DNA of 64,000 nucleotides, from positions 372,001 to 436,000 of the forward strand of contig JAOVFP010000007.1 in the NCBI GenBank assembly GCA_025738555.1. Reading direction: 5' to 3'. A program made the position numbers and the translations under genes. Positions within the stretch are counted from its first letter, which is position 1; each line of letters opens with the position of its first letter. The DNA comes from Cyathus striatus. Taxonomy: Eukaryota; Basidiomycota; Agaricomycetes; Agaricales; Nidulariaceae. A model generated the notes under the pieces. That model was not told where the DNA came from, ran no database searches, and saw only the letters and a program-made list of their open reading frames with translations. Below are positions 1-11,922 of this stretch, in pieces.

Positions 1-2310
1 CCTTTCTCCGTTCTCATTGTTGATATTACGCGTGTCCTTATTTAAAACTTACCCCGACGCACCTTAACTCGCGCTTTATTTTACGAACTGAAGCCAGTGC
101 TGGCCATATGTTTTGCTCATTGTTTTGGAATTCAAGGCATGAACAAGTGGTTGAACTCGAAAATTGCAAAGTCTGCACCCTTTGATTGCAATCGCATTGA
201 AGTTAACACTTAAAATTGTATATGCGGGGATGAAGGCAAAGTAGCATCTTAAACGATATACTTGCCTCAATTTAACTTTATTTATCTATCAGGTCGTGCG
301 GCTCGAGTGCGTTTATCGTCGCTTTCACGTGCATAGTAGGCATGCGCTGTGTACAAACGAAATGTTGGTTTATCAGTAATTGTAGGATCGCCCGGTACTT
401 ACTTGCATTTTGTCTCTCACCAGTGTCAGTGGCTCGAAGAAGGTCCGATTAGATTGACTTGATGTTTACGGGCATCGATTAACCAGTACGCTCTATTTCT
501 GTGGGCATCGATGGTCCAGGAGGTTGGGTCTGTTAAATTAGATCGTATATAGGAGCGCATAAGGAAGCAATGAGGACATCGAATCTTGATGTGAACGGTC
601 CCAAGTTTCGGTTCTGGCGCTTGTCGAAGATCATATTCATAGCTGTTATCGATGTAACATACGTGTTCCATTCGTGGTCGAGTGTACTCAGGTGTACTCT
701 TGTAGACGCACTCGATATGTGTTTGCGCGCTTCACTTTGCTAATTTGCTAGTTATCGATAAGATAAGATGAACATCACATGATGTGTGTGGAATTTGAAT
801 ATTTGAATTTCCGAACTCCCGAGTCCCGACGCTGTTTTGAACTAAACGTCAGCCTGGACCTTCACCATTCCGCTTCTCTCCCTTCTTCTCTCCTTGCTTA
901 CACTCCCTGAAGCATGTATAACCATTATCATTCAAGCGCAATTCTGCAGACTCTTCGTATACACCCTTTGTAACATGAGCCCATCCATACGCACCATTAA
1001 GACGAGAAGCAAGCAGCTGCGTCATCACCACGTATCACGTATCACCCAGCGTCCGTTTTAACGCATTCACCGTCTCCGTTCTCTACGCTCCTCGAAACGC
1101 CTACTCCCTCAGAGAGCGTTCCATTCCCTACTCCAGCGCATTCCAGACCCGCTTGTCTACGATGAGCCCATGAAGAACTGAAAGTGGAGCGAACCGTGGT
1201 AAAGCCTCTAGGATGTAGTGAAGGCATCGTTGTATGAGCGGGTGGTACTGCGGGCTCTTCTGGATTCAAGTTAGAGTATAAAGGAGATAGAGTCAAGCGG
1301 ACGAGTGAGACGACACTGGTTCCTGGCTGATGTCGTTCCGTACGTTCTGCACGTCACTCTCGAGGTTGGCGGCAACGTTTCGCTAATCCAAGCAGACCCT
1401 TTTCAACCTCTTTATGATCCGCCTCACACTGCCTATCCTTCTTCGATACGTGACGACGACTGCAATGGCAACCACCCCGCGCTTCCGATGCGAAGAACAG
1501 GACCGATTCGTACTGCGCTTCGAATTCCTTAGCCTTACCGCACGTACATTCGGCGTACGCCTGGCCTAAGGCTATACCTGTATCTCGCAAAGTCTACGCC
1601 TTCACACTGAATATTCGTAGAGTCCAGACGTATATCCAACGCCAACTCCGCTTCTTACTTCAACGTTACTGTGGCACTTGCGATGATCCACATAGGATTG
1701 TGAAGAAGTTTGTTAGACGTCGATGTAACATGGTCATTGGAGTTTGAGTTGGGTTGAAAAGTGGATGGGTAGTCGTCGAATCGCGTTGGAAGAGTGTAGG
1801 ACTAGGGAGGTGTGGGTTTCGTCTTGGCCGACGGGTGTGCGCGTTGTTCCCTTCGCTTTGCACGTCACTGATGAGGGAGGCGCCAACGATGCTTTCTATG
1901 AAGCGAGAGTTGTCTTCACTCTTCAAGCGTTGATATCGTAGACTCCTTGTAACACCCCATCCGTTCTCTGCAACGTCTCCGCTGGTTTTTCCCCCTTGGA
2001 AACTCAGGAAGACGCCTGCATGTGAAGTGAGGCGGGGAGAGGAAGAAGAGGTTGTACATGTGCCTTCGCCGGGCGTGTCTCCTCTACACCCCTTGCAAAG
2101 CCTACATTTTCACGTAGCGTGTTCATGATAATGACGGAGGTTGACGCTTTGCCATTCGGGAATTGTCGATTTCGTTGATCAGGAGGGAGTGGATGTGGTG
2201 GATGATCGAGGGCTGAGGACGGGAACAGCGAAGGTTCAGAACGACATTGTGTGCTTTTAGTGTTCTGTAGGCTGGTTGCTCATGAGGCGTACGTCGATGT
2301 TGCGCCTGTC
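1..2310 (+). repeat. Composite repeat unit copy 1, blocks A and B
   Basis: This stretch aligns over its whole length with 59,307-61,920, with many substitutions and small gaps. Block A (1-830) ends in a GATA/E-box cassette at 757-784. Block B (about 855-1,620) contains the recurring TTAAGACGAGAAGC-like and CTCCGTTCTCTACGC-like strings also seen near 2,590, 39,115, 46,590 and 60,540. No reading frame longer than about 90 codons survives, and stops fall at different places in each copy, so I do not call genes. It is probably a decayed paralogous locus rather than a simple transposon, because neither terminal repeats nor target duplications are visible at its ends. Confidence 0.7.
757..784 (+). 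promoter_or_regulatory. GATA-repeat plus E-box cassette, copy in block A
   Basis: Two overlapping GATAAG sites (GATAAGATAAGATG) are followed at once by the palindrome CATCACATGATG, which holds a CACATG E-box. The same arrangement recurs at 32,661, 38,418, 45,887 and 60,060 on the plus strand, and near 45,653-45,680 and 13,100-13,122 on the minus strand. Known fungal GATA factors bind GATAAG and bHLH factors bind CANNTG. That this was a promoter element of the decayed genes is inference. Confidence 0.45.
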
Positions 2311-2429
2311 ATCGACATCCATGACATTCCTTTCATTCTCTACGACGGCTTCGTTGCTTTCTCCTCCTTCGAGGCCCAGGAAGATACAGCCGACAGTCGA
2401 ATTGAGCTGGACGAGTGAAACAGCTTTAC

Positions 2430-5400
2430 GCACATGACGGATGTGTTCGCTTCGTCCTCTTTCCCCCCACCCTTGTTCATGTTTGCAAATCTCTGTAGGA
2501 GTATAACCGTTATCATCCAAGACCTATCCTGCAGACCATTCCTTTACGCTACACGCACTACGACCCCTTTATAACGGACCACCAAGACGAGGAACGAGCA
2601 ACTGGTTTCTCGCTACATATCATGCCCCAGTCGCTTCCAACGCGTGCACCATCTCCGCTCTTACGCCTCTCGAAATGCCTTCTACTTCACAGAGAGCGTC
2701 GTTGGTTCCATCCACAGCGTCATTCTAGCTCCCTACACCTACCGTGAGGCACACGAAAACTGGAATGGGGAACAAACCGTGGTAGGCCACTTCGAGCGTA
2801 GTGGAAGCCAACATTGTGCGTACGAGTGGTACTACGGGCTCTGCTGGCGCTGGGGTTGAAGTATTAGGGGGATGTCTCAAGCAGAGAAGCGAGACGATGG
2901 TGGCCGTGGGTGAAGGGTTCATTCGTGGCTGACGTCGTTCTGAACTTTCTACATGACACCTCGAGGTTAACAGTATCGTTTCGCATATCCAAGTAGAGTT
3001 GCTCGATCTCTTTTAACTTTATGATCTGCTCCTCGCTGTTCATCCTCCTTCCTCTCGCCACCTGTTGAGTGAGCCCAAGAAGACTTCGAGGTACGCTAAT
3101 TCAACGACATGGAGTACACATTGCTTTAAGCCCTGGAGATTTTCTTCCTCTTGTTGAGTACCGACAGTTGCAGTCGACGGAGACTTCGAGGGGGTAGAGA
3201 AGATGAGGAAGTAGCGGTTAGGTATCACTGAGGTAAGCACTGTCCCCCTTTTCCGTCGTTCGCGTTCCATCCTCCATGTTCATGCACTAACGCCTCTTCT
3301 CACAGAATGACGTATCTTAGATGTCTCGTGCTCTTACGCGGAACAGTATGTGAGGATCGAACAGTCAGTGGGCTGGGTGGGCTGGAGAAGACTCTAACGG
3401 CTTTGCGGATGCGACAGGTGTGTACTTCGATGTCTCTTCTCTCCATTTCCTGCTTACCCTTGTGCTTAGCTCATACCTCACACACACACAATCATTGTCA
3501 TCCAAGATCTATTCAGCACTCTCTACGGTGATTGTATACGTGGCAACAACGACCCTTCCAAACCGACCACTGCGACGAGAAAACTCACCCATGGAGCAGC
3601 TGGGTCTTCACCACCATCTCAGCGCCGTTTCCATTGGCTGTCCGTTTACGGTCCCTACGTCACTATATCTTTAGCTTGAGCGTTCCCATGTTTTCCGGGA
3701 GTTCCGTCTCTCTCTGCGGACTCTGTCTATGAGGACGCTCGTTCGTTCAGGCGAAGGCTAGCGTTACGCGCTGGGATGGTATTGACAGCTTCATTGGCTT
3801 GGAATAGGGATGGTAAATCTTACCATCCTAGATGGCGGATGTGCGCTTTCACTGCTCCTTTGCGTGTACTTACGACATCATCCGTAACGTTGTACCTATT
3901 CAAGCCATATCCTATCCGTCTGCCGCCTTGGTACCCAATGACAAAGACAATCAACTTGTGCCTTCACTCTTGTACCGACTTTCACCCATACGCCAGCTGC
4001 AACGCCTACGTCGTCACGTTGAGCCTTTGCGAGTCCACACTCGCTTCCTTCATACCCCGCAGGATATGCTACGATGACACCTGCGAAGAGGGTTAAGGAG
4101 AGCGTCGCTAATGCGCATACGGTTGTGCTGGAGGAGCCTTGGATTGTATCGTATGAAAGTTTTCGAGGTTGTTCGAGGAGAATCAAGGTGGAGCGGAAGG
4201 AGGATGAAAGCTTGAGTCAAGAAGACGGCACAAAGTTACTTACCGGATGACTGGCGTGTTCTCTCATTCACGAGGTAGATGTCAACATTGCGCCTGTTCA
4301 GCGAGGTGTGTTCACGACCTCTGAAGATGATATCATTGACACTCGTAACGCTCCTTCCGTTCTATAACGCCTTCGTTTGCATCCTCCTCCAAGAACCACG
4401 AAGACGCCTGCGCATGAAGTGAGGCAGGGAGAGAAAGAGGAAGAGATATTTTCTCACGTGCTATCCAGAACGACTTCCTTCGTGGTCTCCGATTATTTCT
4501 TTTGTTAAGCCCGTAGGGGGAGTTAGGCTAGGAGAGTGTATTGCCCCTACTAGCTGCCCTAGTCTGAGTGGGTCAGAGTATGGGGTACAGGACTCGATCA
4601 CCGACGACCGTGTCTGAAATCTGCGTTCATTTGCGATGCCTTGGTTACTTTCTCCGTTCACCTCGTCGCTTACTACACCCACGATGAATCTGTATAGACG
4701 AGTGAAAAATGTGTGTTTGATAGCGCTTGCTATTCTTGTTTCGATGCTGGATCCAGCAGTGGGATTCTGAGATTCAAAATGAGATGCCAGATCGATACGA
4801 AGTGCATAGGTCAGCTTCTGAGCACGTTAACGTGCACCTGGGAAGGCACGTTTATGCAGTTGTAGCGTTACGCGTCTGCCTGATTTCATAGAAACGAGTT
4901 ATCAGCCAGGTCACCCATGATCGCTTCATAATGATCTCTCATCCTGCAGCCTTCCTCACTTCAACAACTGTCAGGAGTGGTGTCTATCGTCCATGAAAAC
5001 AACCTATCACTCGCTTTCGTTCCTCTGAACACCGGGCTTTGTTTAGCAGCAAAGCGCTTTGACAACATCTATCCGTGTGCTGGTCAAGTCAGCGTTCAAC
5101 TATGTTACGCGAAGTATGATTCTGACCTCCAGCTTTTCGATTCATGATACAATTGGTCGGAGGTATGTGGCGTCTCACTCGCTTATTCTCGTCCCCTTCA
5201 CTCAGCACTCACAGTCACATCCTCTATCTCAAAGTCCCGCCCTCTTCGTTCTCAACTATGCCCATGTCATTCCTAGTGTCAACCTCTTGCTTTAGCCACG
5301 CTTGATCCTGTAAACCCTCAATGGCAACCATTGACCAAGACTATTGCTACAAAGCTAATCCTCGTGATAGTTTGGTAGTTCTCCTGGATCGCCTCATCGA

Positions 5401-5870
5401 CGTAGCCAAATCATATTCTCCGTCGACGGGCAGACGATGACACAATCCCTCATATGCTATCGCTCATCTTCCGAAGATAATAAAACTGCATCTTCTCCCA
5501 CTTTTTTGCCAACACTTTCTGTTCTCGTACCTCCCTTCGCCGTCGGTGCCGACTTTTGCTGGTACTGTACGACCCCCCCACTAGTGAAACAGGCTTGCCC
5601 ATGCGTGGTTTATGATGAATGCGATGGTTCAGTGGATGTCTGTAATTCGGGCTAGGTAACGTCAGTCATTGTACAAAGTATGGCTACAGTAACTAATCTT
5701 CGGTCAAGGCACTACTCGACGCACTAAGCATGATGTATGATACATCTAAAAGAGGGGGTACGATTGGTTATTGTCGGGGGTCATTATGCTGTGGAAGTTT
5801 AGTATGTTCTGCAACCATCTATTCCGCAAGGTCAAGAACCAATTTAACGTTGAGGTGGCAAAACCGTCAC
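2430..5870 (+). repeat. Composite repeat unit copy 1, second block B to block D start
   Basis: A second block B (about 2,430-3,060) is followed by an intron-bearing block (3,066-3,430), a Ser/Thr/Pro-like block F (3,430-4,330), block E (4,380-5,000), block C (5,060-5,660) and the start of block D (5,690-5,870). The same order is found at 38,590-43,560 and, without block E, at 46,060-49,840. Frames are broken throughout. In block C a conserved peptide can be read around DQDYCY...NPRDSLVVLLDRLIDVAKSYS, matching the better-kept 48,490-48,954 frame. I see no intact gene here. Confidence 0.65.
3233..3305 (+). other. Intron-like segment in the repeat unit
   Basis: A GTAAGCACTGTC donor-like start and a pyrimidine-rich CTCTTCTCACAG acceptor-like end bound 73 nt. 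Matching segments with the same ends lie at 39,748-39,820 and 47,234-47,299. The exon-like flanks no longer hold an open frame, so this marks a decayed spliced gene rather than an active one. Confidence 0.4.
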
Positions 5871-7379
5871 ATGTATATTCTCGTTGCATTGCGATTGGCT
5901 TCCCACCATATGCTCTGGTAGAAAACTACTTTCCCTTTCGCAGGAGAATTCGAACCTATATTTAGAGACAACGCTTGAACTTAGAAAGGCGAGCTCTAAA
6001 GGCTGATCGAATAAATGCTTAAAGGAATGCATAATCTTATGACCATTCACCAACACAAATCCGTGTATCTCTGCTTCGCGCATTTTTGGTCTACGTGCAT
6101 TGGCGTGGTATGATTGAAGTAGGGCATGGGATACATATGGTATAGCGGTAAAGAATGTATATGTTGGGTACTTGAGGGAGGTTGGGCGTGGCAATAGCCC
6201 AGTACTAATACTATACTATTATTATTGTTTTTACTGTTGTTTCGAAATGTATTTAGCTTTACTGTGTTATATTCAACGCCGGTACTACATACTTGTCTTT
6301 TCACCGGAAACAATGTTATTACCAAGTATTCAAACCAGTACAGTACGGCGTAATGCATTGATTGAGTTTACACAAAACCGCGCTACATCGAAATCGACCT
6401 TATGAGTACAGGATACCTGACCCATCCGTCATCCAGGTAAAACACCTACACCTCTCCCACCCTCGACTCAAATATCTATCCCCATTCCACCTAAACAACA
6501 AACTCGAAAAACTCCGTAATTATGACCGCGAAATCACACGCCCGTGCCCAAAAAGCCAGCCTAAGCTGCACAGTCACAAGGCATTGGGTCCACTTTCCCC
6601 CATCAAAAGGTACAACTCTCAATTTCATTGCAGCGAGATCCATATATATCATATCTCGTTGGGTCGCACAGAACGTAAGGGAACCCTCGTAGGCGCAGTA
6701 GAGGACGAACGCAGAAGGAATGCCGTCAAAATCCTAAGGACGCTAAGAGGTGTCGACATATCAGCTTCCCACTAGACAAGCTTGAATAAACGCAACGTCA
6801 ACGTTCACCTCAAGTGTAACGTGCAAAAGAACATCGACGTGCATAATGGCGCAACGTGGGCCAGGACGCAACCTAGAACCACCTCACACCATTTCGGAAC
6901 TCGACCCTTGACCTCTCTCCACTCCGCCTCGAACGGCACAACGTCAACATCCGCTGTTACAATCATATGTGGCACCAGGTCCACCACCGCCGTCCTCCTT
7001 GGTACTCTTCGCAGGTGTCCACGGTCATCGTGGCATATGCAGTGAGGTAAGCACGGGATGTGAGTCTGAACTCGCCAACGTTCTACGTGAAGGCGTAGGC
7101 ACTGAATACGAAAGAAAGGAATGGGGGGAACATCCGATACAGGTAAGTGAAACAGTCTACTGCTTCGTAAAGGATCTTTGTTCTTCGGGATAGGACTCGA
7201 AAGGAAGCTGACGGCTGCAAACGACGTTGAAGAGCCCCCGCTTCAAGGAGCAGGAACAACGTTTTCGTTCACATCGACGGTGCGCGCAGAGAGAGTAGAA
7301 ATGTGCACGTCTGTTGTCCAGGAAGGAACACTCCTTCGACCCCGCAACCGTCCTCTGCCTTTGTATTAGACTCTAGTAC
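5871..7379. other. No gene recognised; degenerate sequence
   Basis: No long or recognisable reading frame is visible. The 137-codon plus-strand frame at 6,362-6,775 has no recognisable motif, and I found no related frame elsewhere in the window, so it is left uncalled. The CpG content is similar to the neighbouring repeat units. Confidence 0.4.
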
Positions 7380-7560
7380 GCGTCGTGAACCGTCCTTGAC
7401 TTCCGAGCCTCCACCCGGCTCCCTTCCACTCCAACTTGACCAACAAAACCGATAGCTCTGGGACGATACAACGACAACCTCCATCATTACGCCCGTATGC
7501 AAGCTTTCAACGCCCATCTCAGCCCTCGCAGGTCTCTACTTAGCATAGAGTGTAGAGAAG
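7380..7560 (-). repeat. Inverted fragment of repeat block F
   Basis: The segment contains CGTGAACCGTCCTTGACTTC and CAACTTGACCAACAAAACCG, which match the inverted block F copies near 44,370 and 52,290 and, as reverse complement, the forward copy at about 34,020-34,100. It is a short fragment cut off on the right by the AT-rich region that leads into the TIR element at 7,872. Confidence 0.5.
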
Positions 7561-7871
7561 CCTCACTCTGCTGCAACATCAGACCAATCGAACATCACGA
7601 GCGCTACAAAAGGCAATCTCGCTCACCCTTCTGAGCTGGCACGTGAGGGGAGAAGAAGCGGAGAATGTACGAGAGATGACCCGTAACGGTGAAGGCTCGC
7701 GATTGAAGGTAGGTCATTGAATGAGACTCAAGGTGCGCAACAGTGTATCATTTATAAATTCGGTAATCCACGTCATTCAGGTTGAAGTACTCGACTCTCT
7801 CCAAGGACAATCTACCCTCTGCTGGTTTCGTTCCTCAGTCCAAAGCCTAACAGCACACCAGATACTGGAAC

Positions 7872-9380
7872 TTTGATGTATCATTTGCAGTAATTAGTGT
7901 AATAGTGGGATGTATAACTAACAGTAATTACAGTAGGCACTGATGTATCATTTGCTGCAATTATAGGCGGCATTCCATGCATACTGAGACCAAACTGAGA
8001 CACCCCATGATTTAGTAATAGATGTGCAAGTTGCAACATCCCGACGTAGCCTACTGGTATATAGTATTTGGAACTTCTTGCAGTGCGCAGTGCGCATCAA
8101 TTCATTAATTTAAATTTCATAATCACGCTGGTCAGCCCTTAATTCTTTTCACCAGATGTACTTGTAATATTAAATTGACAAAGTTAAGTATGTTGCTTCC
8201 TTATGATGTTAGTATGTTTTTTCTCCTTAACCGGATATGTTTTCTGGTACTTCCATAATTCTTTAAGTCAATAATCAGACCTCATTGCCAGCTTTGTATA
8301 ATACATAAATATTTAGGTATGTCAGGAAGAGGGGAAAAATGCAGAGAAATGTGATGCACGAAGGCTCAACAAAGGCTGCAGACAGCGTTAAACGGCCCTA
8401 GGATGCAGGGCGAGCGAACTTCAAGTGGTAAGGCGCTAAATCTTGATGTTACATTAAACGGTAAATGGAAGCGTCTATTTTAATCACGTGGCACATACCT
8501 TGGCTGGAATTTACGTGCCGGAAGAACCGTATTATAAGGAGGTTTTTGTAGCGGTAAAACATAGGAATATAGTGTCTCCCATAGGTCCCACTTCTCCAAA
8601 AAAGCGAAATATATTCATTTATATGCTATAATCTATGTATTCGAGGTACTAGATAACGTACAAAGCTATTTTTTAGTTTTGGTCAGACAAAAATCCTAAA
8701 CTCATACACACTCGTGCTTTGGAGCATAGAGAAGTCATTATATTTTAATTGCCAGACGCATGTAGCATACAACATATTTCAACAAATATTTCAAGTGGAA
8801 GAAATGACATATTTAGTCAACCTTGTCATCTATCCTTCATTAAGAAAAATACTAACAAGTGTAACAGTGTCTGGCTGGATGATTTCACAATGCTTACAGT
8901 AACGAGTTTTGAAAGCAATTTAATTGGTATCACTGTCAAAATATGAAGCAAGCATTTCTTACATGTAATCAATGGATTTGGGTGTAGTGCATAGTGTGAA
9001 ACAAACAGACAAAAGAATATACATAATTTATGGATGTAGAAATATTATATTTTTTGCATGTCAAAGTGGATACAACGCGAAGCTTTAAAGAAGCACAATT
9101 CATGGAACACGTTAAATTAATGAGCTAGATTTGCGCTAATTTTAGCGCTGTCAAATTGGAAGTGCGCGAGGGCGGGCTGGCGGGTGTAAGGTGTATGTAT
9201 AATCTATTACTAAGAACTTTTAGAACGGTGTGTATGTAACCATTCCATCAGCTTCCATCAAATCTATTTCCTACCTGGGAGCCCTCAGCAATTGCTGCAT
9301 TTATACATCTCTCACTTACAGTAATCACTGCAATTGATACATCACAGGTCCGTTGCAATTACTGCAAATGATGCATCAAA
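7872..9380. mobile_element. Non-autonomous DNA transposon with terminal inverted repeats
   Basis: The left end reads TTTGATGTATCATTTGCAGT and the right end, as reverse complement, TTTGATGCATCATTTGCAGT. That is one mismatch in 20, and the match runs on for four more bases. Related subterminal copies (TGATGTATCATTTGCTGCAA near 7,941 and, inverted, near 9,320-9,350) lie just inside. The 1.5-kb interior is AT-rich and has no transposase-like frame; the longest frames are about 65 codons. I could not find a clear target-site duplication, so the exact ends and superfamily are open. The repeated subterminal motif would suit a hAT-type element. Confidence 0.6.
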
Positions 9381-9429
9381 ACCGCGGTATTGCCTGAACA
9401 GCAACGAGCAACGAGAGTACTCGGAGATG

Positions 9430-10543
9430 AGAACAGAAGCCGTTTTGGAGGCCCGAGGAGATGCAGTCCGCGGTAATGAGGCCTTTTCATAAACCCAGAA
9501 ACTTGGAAGTGGTGAAGGCGCTCAAGACGATGGTCCAAAGAACGAAACGAGCGTCGCGAGGTTCGATGACACCAGCTCCAGCGGCCTTCGGCCCACCACA
9601 CTGAATATGTACAACGTTGACGTAGTCCTGTGAGTCGTCCTCGACTTCTGAGCCTGCTTCCCCCCTCCAGTCCAACTTTGTTAACAATATCGATGAGCCC
9701 ATCATGACACAGTGTCTGCCTCCGTCATTATGATCCTATGCGCGCCTCCAATACCCCTCCCAGTCCTCGCAAATCTCTTCGTAGTGTAGGGACGGAAGAA
9801 GGAACAGGAGCTGGGTCCTGCGCAAGGTAACGCATACCTGTTGCATAAGGCGCATGGAACAGAGACGATACAGCCAGGGGTACACGTATAGCGAAGGCAA
9901 GTACCCTGTCTTCGCATTCATAGTAGTGAGAATGGTAGGGTGGTTGTAGTCGTCGATGTGGCTGTCACTATCATCGCGCCAATCACCCGAGGAGGGAGGG
10001 TGAGCTACGAGTGCTGAATGACAGAGACGTTAAAGAGCTTCGGTTGAATACTAGCGTGGCATAGACGTTTATATCGTGAACAATGAACAGAAAAAACAGA
10101 AACACCGCACGTCTGGCGTCCAGGATGGAGCCCAAGAACACTCCACATTGTCTTCATCCACCGTTGACATTCAGCCGCCTTTCACTCCAGCTTGAGCAAC
10201 GAAGACGCTCTTCCATCACATGTGTGGCCGTATCCTTCGTTATATTGAGCCCGCATGCACTACTGAGCAGTAAGACCCTTGTCTCTCTCATCCTCCTCTG
10301 CAGGTTGTAGGGAGAGAAGATGCAACTACGGAAGGGGCTCGGGACGCCTGAAATGAGGGAGCGAGTGTTGCGAAGAACGTTTCGAACGGAGATGGTATCG
10401 GTGTTGGAAACGACACTGATAGTACGTGTTGAGGGGCCTGCATCTCTGCATACTGAGCGGGTTATCGTCTTTGGAATGGCCGATTTGGAAGAGGAGTCCT
10501 AGTAGTGCGCCAAGGGGAACAGTTTACGCCTGGGGCGCGTGTA
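9430..10543 (-). repeat. Inverted repeat-unit segment, left of LTR
   Basis: The stretch matches block F and adjoining sequence in reverse. It aligns with 52,200-53,190 and with 44,250-45,150 in the same orientation, and with 33,240-34,150 as reverse complement. It is interrupted at 10,544 by an LTR insertion, and the homologous sequence resumes at about 11,586. No intact frame is present. Confidence 0.55.
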
Positions 10544-11580
10544 TGTCACAAAAACCTAGTTTGCCACACAGCGCATTACAGTGCACTTTAATGCCTTAAG
10601 GCATTTGGTGCCCCCCAAGAGGACGAAATCTTAGATATCATTGAGAGACTTGCTGAGTGTCCTATGATGCCCCGTAACAAATGCGATGACTTGTAAAGCT
10701 TACCACTGAATCTTACAACGAAATCCACATCATACAATGGCTTATAACCTTGTGTAATATTGTTCCAAAAAATAAAATAAAATAGATGATATATGTGCAA
10801 TTTATTGCTGAGAATTAACATGAACATATGATGCTTTCATCTAATATACATGCATTGCAACCAGAGCTACTATCTATGTAGTGGTAGGTATAATAAGTAC
10901 TTAATGTATGTTAGTACAATGACACCGAGAACCAACGGTACTTACCAAATTAACTGAACACTTACCTTTAAGTTATGTTACTTATCTAAAATCTTAAGCC
11001 AGCTCTTGAAGCCTTAACGAGAATGGAGCTCTTACCAGCGTCGTCCTTTTATACACCTCAGACAGCTGCTTTAGTCAGCGCTCAGCCGGATCTTGGATTG
11101 CCTCAGCTCTAAGTTCCGAGGTAATCTAGACTTATCCACAGTTCTGTCTAGTTCTACTTATAAATAGGATTCAACACTTCGCGATGTTTATCCATGTCAC
11201 AAACCTTATAAAAGATAACCATCGTAGTAATGGAAATATTTTTCAACCTTCTAAAATTTATTTATTTCCTGGATAATGGTATGAAAGCCGAGTAAACTGA
11301 AGCCACCAATATATTTAGGGGCCACCTGAGAGTCAATAAATGCACTCATGTAATATTTATACCATAGGCATATTGCAATAGAATACAAGACTAAAGTAAT
11401 ATTGCCATTGCCTTGCAACGGTGCTTTAATCTTAGAGTGTTCTTGTGGGGCCTCCCATACCTTACAGTGCCTTGTACACGTATTGTAATATCTTCAGTAG
11501 TATCTTATAATTACCTTATGTTGCATTACTCTGATGTTAAAGGCTTAATGCCTTCCAAGATAAATTGGACTTTCGTGACA
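10544..11580 (-). mobile_element. Long LTR (about 1 kb), probably solo, minus orientation
   Basis: Read on the minus strand the segment begins TGTCACGAAAG and ends TTTTTGTGACA, which are inverted TGTCAC/GTGACA termini typical of LTRs. A TATAAAAGGA box lies inside near 11,040-11,055, and AATAAA near 10,800. The paralogous copy at 53,150-53,230 lacks it: flanking sequence ending GTGTA here is continuous there with TTTG...GATTACTGTAAG. This gives an empty site that defines the insertion. The flanks (GTGTA and TAATC) do not form a clean duplication. An internal copy of the 3' end motif (TTTGTGACA) at 11,195 leaves open a nested or two-part structure with a 386-bp LTR. Confidence 0.6.
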
Positions 11581-11585
11581 TAATC

Positions 11586-11922
11586 ATTTGATTGCTATAA
11601 GAAAATTGCGGTTAGAAGAGAGTAGTAAGAGTAGAAGGGAGGGCGACGCACCAGAACACAGAGAACCACTTCAACCCATCCCGGTCATCGAGTTCGACTG
11701 TGGCTTATCCTGTGATAAGAGCACTGTTAGTGCAAAAAGTAATAATGAGCCAACAAGCAGTACAAGTGGATGGCGCGCAATGAACATATGCATGCATCAA
11801 TGGCGAACGCCGAAGAAGGGAACCTAGGAGTGGAATGAGGGGACAGCACTTACCATAATGACACCCAATGCCTACAGCTCCTTCCATCTCTGCCTCTTCA
11901 AAATCTCTATTGACTACAGCTG
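11586..11922 (-). repeat. Inverted repeat-unit segment between two insertions
   Basis: This resumes the alignment with 53,200-53,560 and 45,240-45,350 after the LTR. It contains a reversed donor-like CAGCACTTACCATAATGAC string, corresponding to the GTAAGCAC donor of the forward copies. It ends in GACTACAGCTG, which is duplicated at 12,827-12,837 on the far side of the next element. Confidence 0.55.

Noticed and set aside
6362..6775. 137-codon plus-strand frame
   Set aside because: No motif, no second copy seen in the window, and a length not remarkable for the region.
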